A model generated the notes under the pieces. It saw only the letters and a program-made list of their open reading frames with translations. It searched no databases and was not told where the DNA came from. This document shows positions 1 to 9,248 of a stretch of DNA of 64,000 nucleotides, in pieces. This DNA comes from Fagopyrum homotropicum (taxonomy: Eukaryota > Streptophyta > Magnoliopsida > Caryophyllales > Polygonaceae). How positions within the stretch are numbered: the stretch's first letter is position 1; the number at the start of each line of letters is the position of its first letter. The position numbers were made by a program, and so were the translations under genes. The stretch is taken from positions 57,703,416-57,767,415 of the forward strand of contig BSWB01000001.1 in assembly GCA_033239125.1 (NCBI GenBank), in the 5' to 3' direction.

Positions 1-659
1 TCATGACGATGAGTAACTCGGCACCATTAACATAGCCGGGTGTTTGTGTCTTGCCAAAGTCGGATTGAGCGATATTCCTAGCGGATTATGGTATGTGTGC
101 TAAGGGTTTGAGGCATCTCTTGAAAAATTGAGAAACGCCGATCTCCTAGGCTTCGGTTTTTGTGCACCTCTGTCCATAACTCCAAAAGTAAAGTCGAAAA
201 ATGAAAAGAAGAGAGCGAAGCTCTAAGTGAAGTGTTGCGGGAACCGCATAAGAAGAAGAAGGTAGTTGTCCACTTTCCCGGATTCATGCACCACTTTCCC
301 TTAAAGTTCTCCCTTCCCTTCCACATTCTAGACCTTTTCTTTGAAAGTCCTTAAGATCAAAAGAATGTTATATGACTTGGTGATCCAAATTGAAGTTTCT
401 TATGATTGATTTTGTTAATGTTTGAAGGTTATAATGCTTGTTTAGAAGTTAAATTGGTTCATGAATTTTCATTGCTTTTTACTCTTTAATTGAGTGTGTG
501 AAAGTTTGATGAACGATTGAAGCAAGGTTTGAGAATGATCTATTCTTTAGAAGTCACATTCACCGAAAAAGAAGGTACACATATTTCATCCTAACTCTTG
601 TTTAAAGCTTTTTGAAAGACCTTGCTTAGGGACAAGCAAGTGTTAAGTATGGGGTTATT
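1..659 (+). mobile_element. 3' non-coding tail of Athila-like element A
   Basis: This is the stretch between the last gene (outside the window) and the 3' LTR of an Athila-like element. It matches, in reverse, the region 62525-63200 of element B at well over 90% by eye. A block at about 5-70 (GAGTAACTCGGCACC onward) is also shared with the more distant element at 12377-12440. It ends with a polypurine-type tract, AAGTATGGGG (645-654), as expected just before a 3' LTR. No open reading frame looks real. Confidence 0.8.
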
Positions 660-967
660 TGTTAGCATGAAATATTGTGATATTTTAGGCACGTTTTCTA
701 AACGTATTTGATTCATATTGATAGTCTTTGATTGAACTTTGTGCACATGTGAGCTAGTATTACCTATATTGTCGATATGGATGTCTACACTAGTTCTATG
801 TTGATTATAGGTGATTTGGAGCTATTTCCGAACGTAATCGAGCAAAAGAGGAGTTGATTGAGTGTGTCCATAGATTGAGGACATTCTTAGGAAGCAAATT
901 GAAGTTTAGCTTGAGGAATGCACGAGGCTAGGGAAGAATCACGTTCTTGCCCTAAACCACGCTCTAA

Positions 968-1130
968 AATACGGCCGTACTACGAACCACGTTCAGTTCC
1001 ACGGCCGTGGAACCTTGCAAGAGAAGCGTGATGCATTCCAGTAACTATTACGGTCGTGGAACATATGATGCAAACCGTGACCTAATCCACGCCCTAAATT
1101 CCGGTCGTGAAAACTTCCACGACCGTGATC
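968..1130 (+). repeat. Palindromic keyword cluster 1, LTR A (CCACGRCCGTGG type)
   Basis: It contains TACGGCCGTA (970-979), the perfect 18-bp palindrome GTTCCACGGCCGTGGAAC (996-1013), TACGGTCGTGGA (1049-1060), TTCCGGTCGTGAA (about 1099-1111) and TTCCACGACCGTG (about 1115-1127). Most of the cluster (about 980-1176) is missing from the sister LTR in element B, which keeps only one site. Confidence 0.85.
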
Positions 1131-1205
1131 TTGGCGAATCTTTTCGCCACACTTTGAAGCCACGATCTTTTGAAGATTGGGCCGGGCCGATATTTTATCT
1201 TGCCC

Positions 1206-1213
1206 TATAAAAA
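1206..1213 (+). promoter_or_regulatory. Putative TATA box of LTR A
   Basis: TATAAAAA lies about 545 bp into the LTR, just downstream of the first keyword cluster. The reverse LTR of element B has the matching site (about 62158-62165). The transcription start is inferred, not shown. Confidence 0.5.
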
Positions 1214-1788
1214 GACGGACGAAGCAAGATTCCGTCACCTTGGCTTAGAAAGAAATTTTGGCAATCCACGCTTCTTCTTCGCTTAGAGAATTTCAACGCC
1301 GTTTGGCCTTCGCTTGGAAGCATTGATCATCTCATTGGAGATTGAAGTTCGCATCTGGGAATTGCCCTAATCTCGCACTTTTGGTGGAGATTGCTTTTGA
1401 GATCTTCGGATTGGCGGAAGATCGAAGCTTTTAGAAGATTTTGCAAGAAGACCTCTCTTCTTGTTTAGGTTTGATTTGGAAAACGGATTGACATCCCGTT
1501 TTCTCTTCTTTCCTAAGGTTGTGATTGTTTACTTTATTGTGAATCTTTTGACAACACTCGTTCTTGATTTTGACTTTGAGATTGGTTTGAAGATTATTGA
1601 AAGTTCTTGAAAGTTTTCATCTTTTTATCTTTTAATTCTTGAATTGATATCAACATGACTGTTATTGGCTAAAAACCCTTAACAATTCTAAGGTGAAGGA
1701 TTGATAGTTGTGGCTTAGATGATGATAGATTGATCGCAAACAGATTAGACCCTGAGAGTTGGAGAAAATCGTCGACAAACCATAAAGT

Positions 1789-1832
1789 ACGGCCTGTTCT
1801 TGAGTCCACGACCGTGGAACACCAAGAACTAA
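1789..1832 (+). repeat. Palindromic keyword cluster 2, LTR A
   Basis: The order is half-site (TACGG), CCTGTTCTTGAG, the palindrome TCCACGACCGTGGA, then CCAAGAAC and ACCGT. GTTCTTG and CAAGAAC pair around the palindrome, giving a nested hairpin. The same order with other keywords recurs at 13981-14042 and in the Athila LTRs on the reverse strand. Confidence 0.8.
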
Positions 1833-2429
1833 CCGTAATTTCTCCTAAATCTACGAGCTTGCTTTTACTTTAATCCAAAGTTAAAGATTTGCTTTAACTT
1901 AGTTTAGACTTGTCTTTTCTAGGTGGTAGTGAAGCCTCAACAACCTCTACCTCGATTGTGAGTGTCACAACCTCAATCGGTTAAGTTAGTCTTGATCTTT
2001 GGGTTATAAGTTTGGGTATTTGACATAAATTCTCATCTTTAGAATCTTTCTATATTGAGCCTCAACAACCTGTATAGAGAGTGTCTTGTAGGTGAGTTAC
2101 ATAAGGTTTTTGGAACTTCACCGTACGATTACCTTACATTAGTATACCTTTGCATATCTCAACTTTGTCTTTATATCATTAAGTATATCTTGAATCGATT
2201 GCCACAGCTGGATACTTGGATCTTTAGGATTGTTGTTTTCCCAATATTTGCAAAACTCTCATATTTACCCGCTTGATAATCTGCAATCGAATTTGTTCCC
2301 ACCCAAATCCCTGTGTTCGATACTTTGGAATTCTTGCTTAGCTACGTCGATCCGTACACTGCGGGTTCGCTGCTTGATTCTAGTTTTATAAATTCAAAGC
2401 TTATTTGCACACACCTTTAGGGGCGAACA

Positions 2430-2870
2430 GTCGCTTGGCAAAACATGTCTCAAGCCCACAAGTGATGGGCTTTGGGTCGTGATTTTTCTTTGGCCGAAAG
2501 CTATGAAAAATCGTGTTGTCAAAACAATGAAGAATACTGTTCGATTTTTAGTTATAAAAATCGTCCGATTTTTATAAATAATGGCACGATTTTCTTCAAC
2601 AAAAAATGCTCGTCTCTTGGCTTGTTTCCTTCCTCCCTTTTGTGACTCTTTTATACAACTCCTTTGCTCTTTGTGACTCCTATAAGACTCCTTGAGCTTC
2701 CTTAATAGCCTTAGATGCTCCTTGCTCCACTTTCGCTTCCAAATCCACCGAATTTACCTATAATTCCACCAAAACTCGTGTAGACCTCTATTTTCGGAAT
2801 ATAAATGAAATAAGCCCAAAAGGTACACAAATTCTCTCCAAATGTAAGGTAAATTGAGGTAAACCTCTAC
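2430..2870 (-). repeat. Athila-family LTR fragment, reverse orientation
   Basis: Read on the minus strand, it shows the conserved start module of the Athila LTRs (GAGGTCTACACGAGTTTT, around 2779-2796). It also has a keyword cluster of the AAATCG type (2505-2600, with AAAAATCGTCCGATTTTT at about 2557-2574). It is cut on the left by the insertion of element A. On the right it meets integrase coding sequence at about 2870. The right boundary is approximate. Confidence 0.65.
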
Positions 2871-2877
2871 AATATGC

Positions 2878-3468
2878 ATGATTATAATGGTATATAATTC
2901 ATGTCATCAGAGGTGTATTCCGGAGGATGAGATGGAGAGTGTGATCCGCCATTGCCACTCCTTACCATGTGGAGGCCATGCTTGCTCACACAAAACGTGT
3001 GCAAAGGTATTGCAATCCGGTTTTTATTGGCCTAACTTGTTTAAGGATGTGCTGAACTTTGTAGTAGCTTGTGACGCTTGCCAAAGGACGGGCAACATCT
3101 CAAGAAGGAATGAGATGCCCTTGAACAATAACCAAGAGGTTGAAGTCTTTGATGTTTTGGATGTGGATTTCATGGGGCCATTCCCCTCTTCATGTGGTAA
3201 CCTCTACATTCTATTGGCTGTGGATTATGTATCGAGATAGGTGGAGGCAATCGCCTCTCCCACAAATGATGCCAAGGTAGTGGTGCAGTTCTTCAACCGA
3301 GTCATCTTCCCTAGATTTGGAACACCAAGAGTGATCATAAATAATGGAGGGAAGCATTTCACCAATAGGAACTTTGGAACACTTTTGGCTAAGTATGGGG
3401 TGATTCATAAGGTGGCCACACCTTACCATCCCCAAACTAGTGGCCAAGTGGAGATCTCCAACCGGGAG
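2878..3468 (+). pseudogene. Athila-type Ty3/gypsy integrase, N-terminal and core part (broken)
   Basis: This is retroelement integrase, which joins element cDNA to the host chromosome. The zinc-binding part is visible (HSLPCGGH near 2965-2988, CDAC near 3074-3085), followed by the catalytic core (VDFMGPF, then VVQFFNRVIFPRFG, then HPQTSGQVEISNRE). It is dead: a TAG stop at 3238-3240 sits where the family has tryptophan. The second catalytic aspartate is asparagine (AAT at 3343-3345, in NNGGKHF). The frame is then cut after NRE by the element at 3469-10643 and resumes at 10649. The reverse transcriptase and everything upstream are missing; the left edge is a junction with a reversed LTR fragment. 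Confidence 0.9.
3464..3468. repeat. Target-site duplication GGGAG, left copy
   Basis: GGGAG immediately before the TG of the 5' LTR is repeated at 10644-10648 immediately after the 3' LTR. The copies lie in the integrase frame of the host element. Confidence 0.9.
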
Positions 3469-3641
3469 TGATAGGTGATGGAATCACTATCATTTAGGAT
3501 AGTTTTAGAGTCTTTTTATTGCATTTGTGTCGGTTTATGCTACTAACTCCTTGGTCCAGAAGAAGAAGACTAAAAGAAGCTAAGGAAGGAGTTATAGCAC
3601 TTAGGAGTGAAGACCGTTCACGAAGCAAAGCTTTTGTTGCC

Positions 3642-4045
3642 TCACCGCCCCAGCGGAGCCTTGCCACCGCCCCTGCGGGTGACGCCTTACACCGGAGCGC
3701 TCCCTGCGCCTTCGCCAGCGCCGGCCATGAATTGTCTTACCGCCCCAGCGCCACTCCTTGGCGCCCCTGCGGTGACTTGCCTTGAATAAACGAAGACCAG
3801 CTCCCCTGCGCCTTCCACTACGCACCTGTTTGCGCCTCAACTTGGGAGCTGGAAGATGAAGAGGCTGTGTCACCGCCCCAGCGTTGACATAGGGACGCCC
3901 CAACGGCTTGGCATCAGAAACGTCAGGAAGTCGAAGGGTCAAACATTTGAAGAGCATTGAAGATCCACCTCAGCGGAATTTCCTAGCCTCCCCTGCGGCC
4001 ATGAAGAAGAGCAAGCGTTTTTGCCTTCACCGCCCCTTCAGTTTA
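3642..4045 (+). repeat. CCGCCCCTGCGG keyword array, 5' LTR
   Basis: About nine related words occur, such as CCGCCCCAGCGG (3645-3656), CCGCCCCTGCGG (3667-3678), GGCGCCCCTGCGGTGAC (about 3760-3776) and GTCACCGCCCCAGCGTTGAC (about 3869-3888). The same set is in the 3' LTR (9424-9835), in the interior (6395-7025) and, in reverse, in the Tekay-like LTR at 51293-59464. The arms CCGC and GCGG could pair over a 4-base loop. Confidence 0.8.
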
Positions 4046-4143
4046 ACGTCAGAAGCTTTACTCCGGCTGTTTACCCCACCTTTATCGTATTAAAGCTGGC
4101 TGTTTTAGGCCGGCCATTTACTCCTATTTAGTGTCTTTTGTAG

Positions 4144-4151
4144 TATAAATA
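4144..4151 (+). promoter_or_regulatory. Putative TATA box, 5' LTR
   Basis: TATAAATA lies in the context AGTATAAATAGTCCTTGG, directly downstream of the GC-rich keyword array. An identical site is present in the 3' LTR (9926-9933). This is a good match to a plant TATA box; the start site is inferred. Confidence 0.65.
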
Positions 4152-4982
4152 GTCCTTGGTTAATTGCTAGAACAATACAATCTTATTTTCTAATAAATTA
4201 TCCACTTAGATTATCTTTCTACCTTTGTAATGAGTTGCTAACTCCCTTGCTACATTAGGTTGGTTTGAAGCGGCGTTGCTACTTTGGATGTAAGTTTTCT
4301 TTAATATAAGTTTTTATTCGGGAATGCTTTGTGTTTCCTTGATCTCCGTTGTCTAATTGCATAGTTTCACTATTACTTGAGATTGATCACCTTAGGTTCT
4401 AAAGTGCATGCAAATAACTAGGGTTAATAGGTTCCGGGTTCGGGTCTTTAATCTAGTAGTAACTTTAAGTAATAACGGCTTGTAATTACTTACAGAAAAG
4501 GAATACAAATATAAAGATAAGTTTAACGGTTTTAATCTTCTCTTTATATCCTTTAGTCTTTGTTTGAAAGCTAACTTGTTCTTTGTGCTTTTAGGTTTAC
4601 GGAACACTAACCTGTTAAGTTTTGTTGATGCTGGTTGGCTCAACACATATATATGATCGAGACGGGAGATTACTTGAAAACTTGTAAAAAGAACTCACCA
4701 AAGTAGCAATTGCATGCTTAGAATCAACCTAGTGTAGATTCACCCATCATTTTCTTACTTGTCGCATGAATCGTTTTCATAAGTTTTTGTGTGCATCAAT
4801 TCAACCAAACCCCCCCCCCCACCCTTTTTGTCACTTGTTACTATAATCGATAATTTCATCTAAAACACCTTAACTCTCTTGGGTTCGACCCTTAGTTAAC
4901 CACTATACTTGTTTTTAGTGCTAAGTCGGGATTTACTTTTGATTGGGTATAGACGACCATAGAAATACCGTCGGTCAAATTT

Positions 4983-5000
4983 TGGCGCCATTGCCGGGGA
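4983..5000 (+). other. Primer-binding site (Athila type)
   Basis: TGGCGCCATTGCCGGGGA, five bases after the LTR end. This is the primer-binding sequence typical of the Athila/Tat group, where a tRNA starts minus-strand DNA synthesis. Confidence 0.9.
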
Positions 5001-5147
5001 GTTTTAGTGTTTTATTGTTATTATTGATTATTGGTTTGAACCATTTTTATGGTTCAAACCCGTGCTACTAACCCCGATCTTACTTTTGATCTAGAAATTA
5101 AGAGGACGCACATCCGGCAATGAAGACAACAACAACTTCAACAAGAG

Positions 5148-6250
5148 ATGGTTGACCGTACACTTCGTCAACTCATGCAGCCCACCATGGCTAAAAACCC
5201 CCTTGCGGTCACTATACCGGCATTAGGGAAAGGAGTCAGTTTTGAGCTCAAGCCGGGTCTCATTCACTTGCTTCCATCCTTCCATGGGCTAATTGGTGAA
5301 GACACCATCAAACACCTTGGGAAGTTCCATACCGTGTGTATGAGCATGAAGCCAGCCAACATTACCGAAGAACAAATCAAGATGAGGGCATTCGGCTTCA
5401 CACTCAAAGATTCTGCGGATGATTGGTATTACCACCTTCCATCCGGGAGTATCGACACTTGGGAGAACCTTCACAAGGCGTTTTTGGAGAAATACTTTCC
5501 AGCCAAGAAGGCCAATAGCTTGAAGAAAGCTATAAGCAACATCGAGCAAGAGGCGAACGAAACTCTCTACGAGTACTTCGAAAGGTTTGCACGCCTCCGA
5601 TCCAGCTGTCCTTTTCACGGATATTCAACTCAAGATCTAGTCTTGTACTTGTACAATGGCTTTCTTGATAATGAAAGGAGGATTGTCGATGCGGCTTGTG
5701 GAGGTAATATTCTTAACTCTACTAATGACCTTGCTCTGGAAAAGATACAGGAACTAGGGGAAGGGTGAGATCTCCATTGAGAATACCGGGAAGAGTGAGA
5801 TCTCCATTGAACTCGCGGAGTTGAAGGAAATGGTGAAGAGGCTAACACTCATGGGAACCCCACAGCTGCTCAAAGCTTGTAGGGTATGTGCTGACCAATA
5901 TCATCCAACGGACATTTGTCCATAAGTCCAGGATGACGATGCTGGGGTGAACGCAATGGGTTATGGATAACCACAACAGCAAAGACCTAGGAACGATCCC
6001 TATACACAAAATTTCATGCCAAACTGGCGTGACCAACATAACTTTTGTTGGAGGGATCAACAAATCCAACAACAGCATCCCCGTCAAGGTAAGTATCAAT
6101 CAACTGAAGATATGTTGCAGGTTTTGACTAAATACTTTGCTACTCATGTCCAAACAACATAATCTAGCATCAAGAACCTTGAAAAACAGGTTGGGCAAAT
6201 GGTGGAAGCCATTACAAGAATTCAAACTAGGTCCTCCGGATGATTACCTT
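5148..6250 (+). pseudogene. Athila gag, N-terminal frame intact, C-terminal part broken
   Basis: Gag is the structural protein of the virus-like particle. An open frame of 206 residues (5148-5768) holds the retrotransposon gag domain, with FGFTLKDSADDWYYHLP, W-x(4)-HKAFLEKYFP and YEYFERFARL. The frame then ends at a TGA next to a short direct duplication (GAGATCTCCATTGA near 5768 and again near 5798). Coding similarity continues in another frame to a CX2CX4HX4C zinc knuckle (CRVCADQYHPTDIC, about 5878-5919) that would bind RNA, followed by a stop. Later pieces (about 5990-6240) are further interrupted. An upstream start is possible; the ATG at 5148 is simply the first in the frame. Confidence 0.85.
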
Positions 6251-6299
6251 CACAGACGGTTATAAACCCAAAGGTGATGCTGGAGGAGGCTCAATCATA

Positions 6300-7080
6300 G
6301 AGGTAGAGTCCTTACATCAAGCCAACGACGTAAAACAAAGGTGCTGATTCGGGAGGCAACCCGAAGGAATAAAGAACAGGAGCTTCTGTCAAGAAAACTG
6401 CCCCTGCGGCTGGGTGACCCCGCCGCCCCCGGCGCTGGACAAGCGTCCGCAACATACCTGCCACCGCCCGTGCGGTGGCACCCCACGCCCCTACGGCGGT
6501 CATCTTTGACACACATCCTCAGCGCCGCCCCCGGCACTGAGGCTACGTACCCCCTCTTCCTTGTCACCGACCCCCGCGTTGACAAACGCCGCTCCTCCGG
6601 TTTTGTTAAGGAAAGAAAATAAATACACTTCCCAAAAATAACCAATAACTACCGCCCTTTACATTCCCCCTACATTCACCCTTCGAAACCTAGCCACCTC
6701 GCCTCCAAACACCCCTGCGCCCTCCGGAAGCCCTCGTACCACCGTGTCCAAACACTCTCGCGCCGGCTCCGACGACTACCGCCCCCTTTGCGACACCAAC
6801 CCTCACCACCACCACACACAAGCATCCCCTCAACCCTCTCACTCTCGCCCTCCACTGCCCCACCTCCGGCGACGTCTATAACAACAAGGAAGACGCCGGA
6901 ACAGCCCCATCACCACAACCTTCGCCGAACTCCCAAATCGCCCTCTGCTCTTCGCCCGTCCCTGCGCCTGCAAGCCCCCGCACCTGCGTCTAGCCGCCCC
7001 TGCGCCTGCTTCAGCCGCTCCTGCAGAAAACACAACAGAGGGTTCGTCTCTTACTCAATTTTCTGAAATTCCTAATTCCT
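6300..7080 (+). other. GC-rich leader before ORF1-like gene, rich in LTR keyword
   Basis: No coding domain is visible. The stretch begins where gag sequence stops and post-pol sequence starts. It is packed with words of the same type as the element's own LTR, for example GCCACCGC-CCGT-GCGGTGGC (8-bp arms, about 6461-6480), CACGCCCCTACGG and CCGCCCCTGCGCC. Small open frames in it on both strands are best explained by its GC bias. Confidence 0.6.
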
Positions 7081-7101
7081 TTGATTTTTCAACTACAAGA
7101 T

Positions 7102-8450
7102 ATGGAGAATCAGAAGAAATATAAGTTGTCAGAAGCCGAGACGGAGCGGTATAGGATTGCACAAGGTCGGAATGTGTATGCAACCCGATTTCTAGACGTT
7201 CCTACTTTGGAACGTTTGGGCATGTTGGAGAGCATGCAGGAATTCCTCAACAACGCTGGGCTCGGGGATTTTCCGATAACGAGCGGCCCAATGTACCCCG
7301 AGCTCAGCCGCCAGTTCATTTCCACCTTCAAAATGGAAACGGTGGACCATGCGTGTGTTGGATTTGCATTCAAGTTCAACAAAAGAAAGTACACATTGGA
7401 CTACACCCAGCTACAGGAGGCATTAGGAGTGACTATAGCCGCTTCTGACGACTGGTGGGAACCCATCCCGACACCTGACTTGATGGAGTTTTGGCAGGCC
7501 GCCACCAGATCTGAGTTATATGCAGGGGGTGAGTACTCCAACAAATTCACTCACCCTTGTTTGAGGCTCATCTTGAAGATCTTTATGAGTGTCTTCTGTG
7601 GACACAAAGAGGAGAATAAGGTCGCTCTCAAGGACCTTCCATTGATATACGCCTGCCTCCCCACGAATGAGTGGGTACCGGATTGGCCATACCTCTTCCT
7701 TACCGCTTTGAAGCGGATTAGGAAGAATGAGCCACGAGATATTGTGGGAGGCAGGATCATCTCCTTGCTAGCTGTACAGGTGATGGATCTCTCCACCTTG
7801 GAGGACGGACTAGAGGCCCCACTATATACGGAGGGTATGTTGAGGAGGTGCAGGCTCCTCAGGAGAGACGGGGAGAACCGCTTTTGGCTCTCTTTAGCAG
7901 ATGGGAGTCACATCACATACCTCCCCCCGACAACTTCCATTGGGAGAAGAGCTCTCCGATTTGTACGTACCAGCTGACCTAGTTCCTCCGAGACGGCCTC
8001 AGGAGGATATTATTGGGAGATACGCAACAGGCTCCAGCCGGGCCCCTGCCAATGATGAGAAGATGCCGACTGTAGCACACGAAGACAGTCACGCCATGGA
8101 GAGTCTGCAGGCTCAGATGACAGCCTTGACTATACAGCATCAGGCATGGCAGACTGAGTACCAGGGGTCCATGCTTGAGCAACAACAGGCGTGGCAGTCC
8201 AGCTTCGCCTCCTCCATGATCACTCACTTCGACCGCCGTCAGGATGCTTGGCAGGCGGCTCATCAACAGTAGTTGGAGACTCTCCAGCTGGCTTGGCAAG
8301 CTAGCTACGAGACTTCATTTAGAGAGAGGATAGAGGCTCAGGAGGGCCGCATCGACACGCTCTACCGCCGGCAGAGCACTTCTTCCGCCACTTCCCTTAC
8401 GACCCGGAGGAGAGTCCAGGTGGTCTATCCGGACCATCCCACTGAGGGGT
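7102..8450 (+). pseudogene. Athila ORF1-like gene (post-pol position), one frameshift and one stop
   Basis: A 291-codon frame starts at the ATG of MENQKKYKLSEAE and shows the layout of the Athila ORF-1 protein family: a FISTFKMET segment, then KFNKRKYTLDYTQLQEALGV, then a long helical part with KIFMSVFCGHKE and GGRIISLLAVQVMD. The frame ends at 7977. A +1 shift at a C-run (about 7922-7927) leads into a frame open to a TAG at 8273 and then to about 8450. That C-terminal part repeats QAWQ every 20-30 residues and looks like a coiled coil. The position after the (deleted) pol and before the 3' LTR is where Athila elements carry an env-like or extra gene. Its function is not known to me. The C-terminus of the same kind of gene is at 63872-64000 (-). 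Confidence 0.75.
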
Positions 8451-8661
8451 ACATTTCTCTTCCTTTCTCCCACATTTATCTTTGCCTCATTTCCACTTTG
8501 AGGACAAAGTGTACTTCAAGTATGGGGGAAGGACATATCATTGCTTGTACAGTTTCATTTGAGTTGTTTTGTTTTAAGTTGTTTTGCATTTTTAATTCAG
8601 TTTGAAACTCATAAAAAAAAGAAAAAATAAAAGCCAAATAAAATGAAAAAAGGCATGAAAT

Positions 8662-8967
8662 CCTTGGATAAACCGAAAAACCGAAAGGGCGGTTTAGGCA
8701 AAAAGAAGGTAGTCCGACCAACCTTAGGTTGGTGCAAAATTGGACTTGAGGGATGTGAGTTAAAGTGAGATCATCAAAAGAAGAAGAGTGGCAAGGTGAA
8801 AACCCGAAAGGGCACCTTGGATAAACCGAAAAACCGAAAGGGCGGTTTAGGCAAAAAGAAGGTAGTCCGACCAACCTTAGGTTGGTGAAAAATTGGACTT
8901 GAGGGATGTGAGTTAAAGTGAGATCATCAAAAGAAGAAGAGTGGCAAGGTGAAAACCCGAAAGGGCA
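8662..8967 (+). repeat. 153-bp tandem duplication
   Basis: Two almost identical copies (8662-8814, 8815-8967) start at CCTTGGATAAACCG and end GAAAGGGCA. A third start (CCTTGG) follows at 8968. The repeat lies in the 3' non-coding part of the nested element and creates a false long open frame on the minus strand. Confidence 0.92.
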
Positions 8968-9232
8968 CCTTGGCAAAATGAGCGACATCGAGTGTAGGTT
9001 TTCCATCCGGCATTTGGCAACATAAGAAGGGGAGTCATAAGGAGGTTGTCCGGGTAGGCCACTCTTGGAGCAATAAGGATGGTAGTTTCTCCCTTTCTCA
9101 CATCTCCTCTCTTTTCCTTCTTTCTTTCTTGGCTTTTCTCTTGTTTTCATTGTCTTTTTTGCTTACCCATGGTTCCTGAGGCCTTTGAGTCTAGTTGTTG
9201 TCATTTTTTTTACTCGGGACGAGTAAAAGGTC

Positions 9233-9248
9233 TAAGTATGGGGGAGTT
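9233..9248 (+). other. Polypurine tract of nested element
   Basis: AAGTATGGGGGAG lies directly before the TG of the 3' LTR and is the expected plus-strand primer. A second PPT-like copy (CAAGTATGGGGGAAGG, about 8518-8533) lies after the ORF1-like gene. Confidence 0.8.

Larger units (their letters stand above)
660..2429 (+). repeat. 3' LTR of Athila-like element A
   Basis: The LTR runs from TGTTAGC to CGAACA, 1770 bp, with short inverted ends (TGTT/AACA). It directly follows the polypurine tract. No primer-binding site follows it, so it is the 3' LTR and the element body lies to the left. The reverse LTR at 60942-62524 is its close relative and confirms both ends. It carries a TATA box at 1206, two clusters of the CCACGRCCGTGG keyword (968-1130 and 1789-1832), and the box CCGTACACTGCGGGTTCGCT (2352-2371) found near the end of every Athila-family LTR of this type in the window. 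Confidence 0.88.
3469..4977 (+). repeat. 5' LTR of nested Athila-like element
   Basis: TGATAGGTGATGG to CGGTCA, 1509 bp. It contains many CCGCCCCTGCGG-type words (3642-4045), a TATA box (4144), and a poly-C run at about 4809-4822 inside a segment of about 105 bp (4808-4913) absent from the 3' LTR. The end is fixed by the primer-binding site a few bases further on. Confidence 0.92.

Noticed and set aside
968..1130. CRISPR-like array of short palindromic repeats
   Set aside because: Spacing is irregular, words are degenerate and in both orientations, and the context is a plant LTR.
3601..3957. Arg-rich open frames on the minus strand of the nested element's LTRs (also 9383-9796)
   Set aside because: They arise from the GC-rich keyword array; the two LTR copies differ by indels and no domain is seen.
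8476..9150. 224-codon minus-strand frame
   Set aside because: It is produced by the 153-bp tandem duplication in the 3' non-coding region; the repeated protein segment simply mirrors the DNA repeat.
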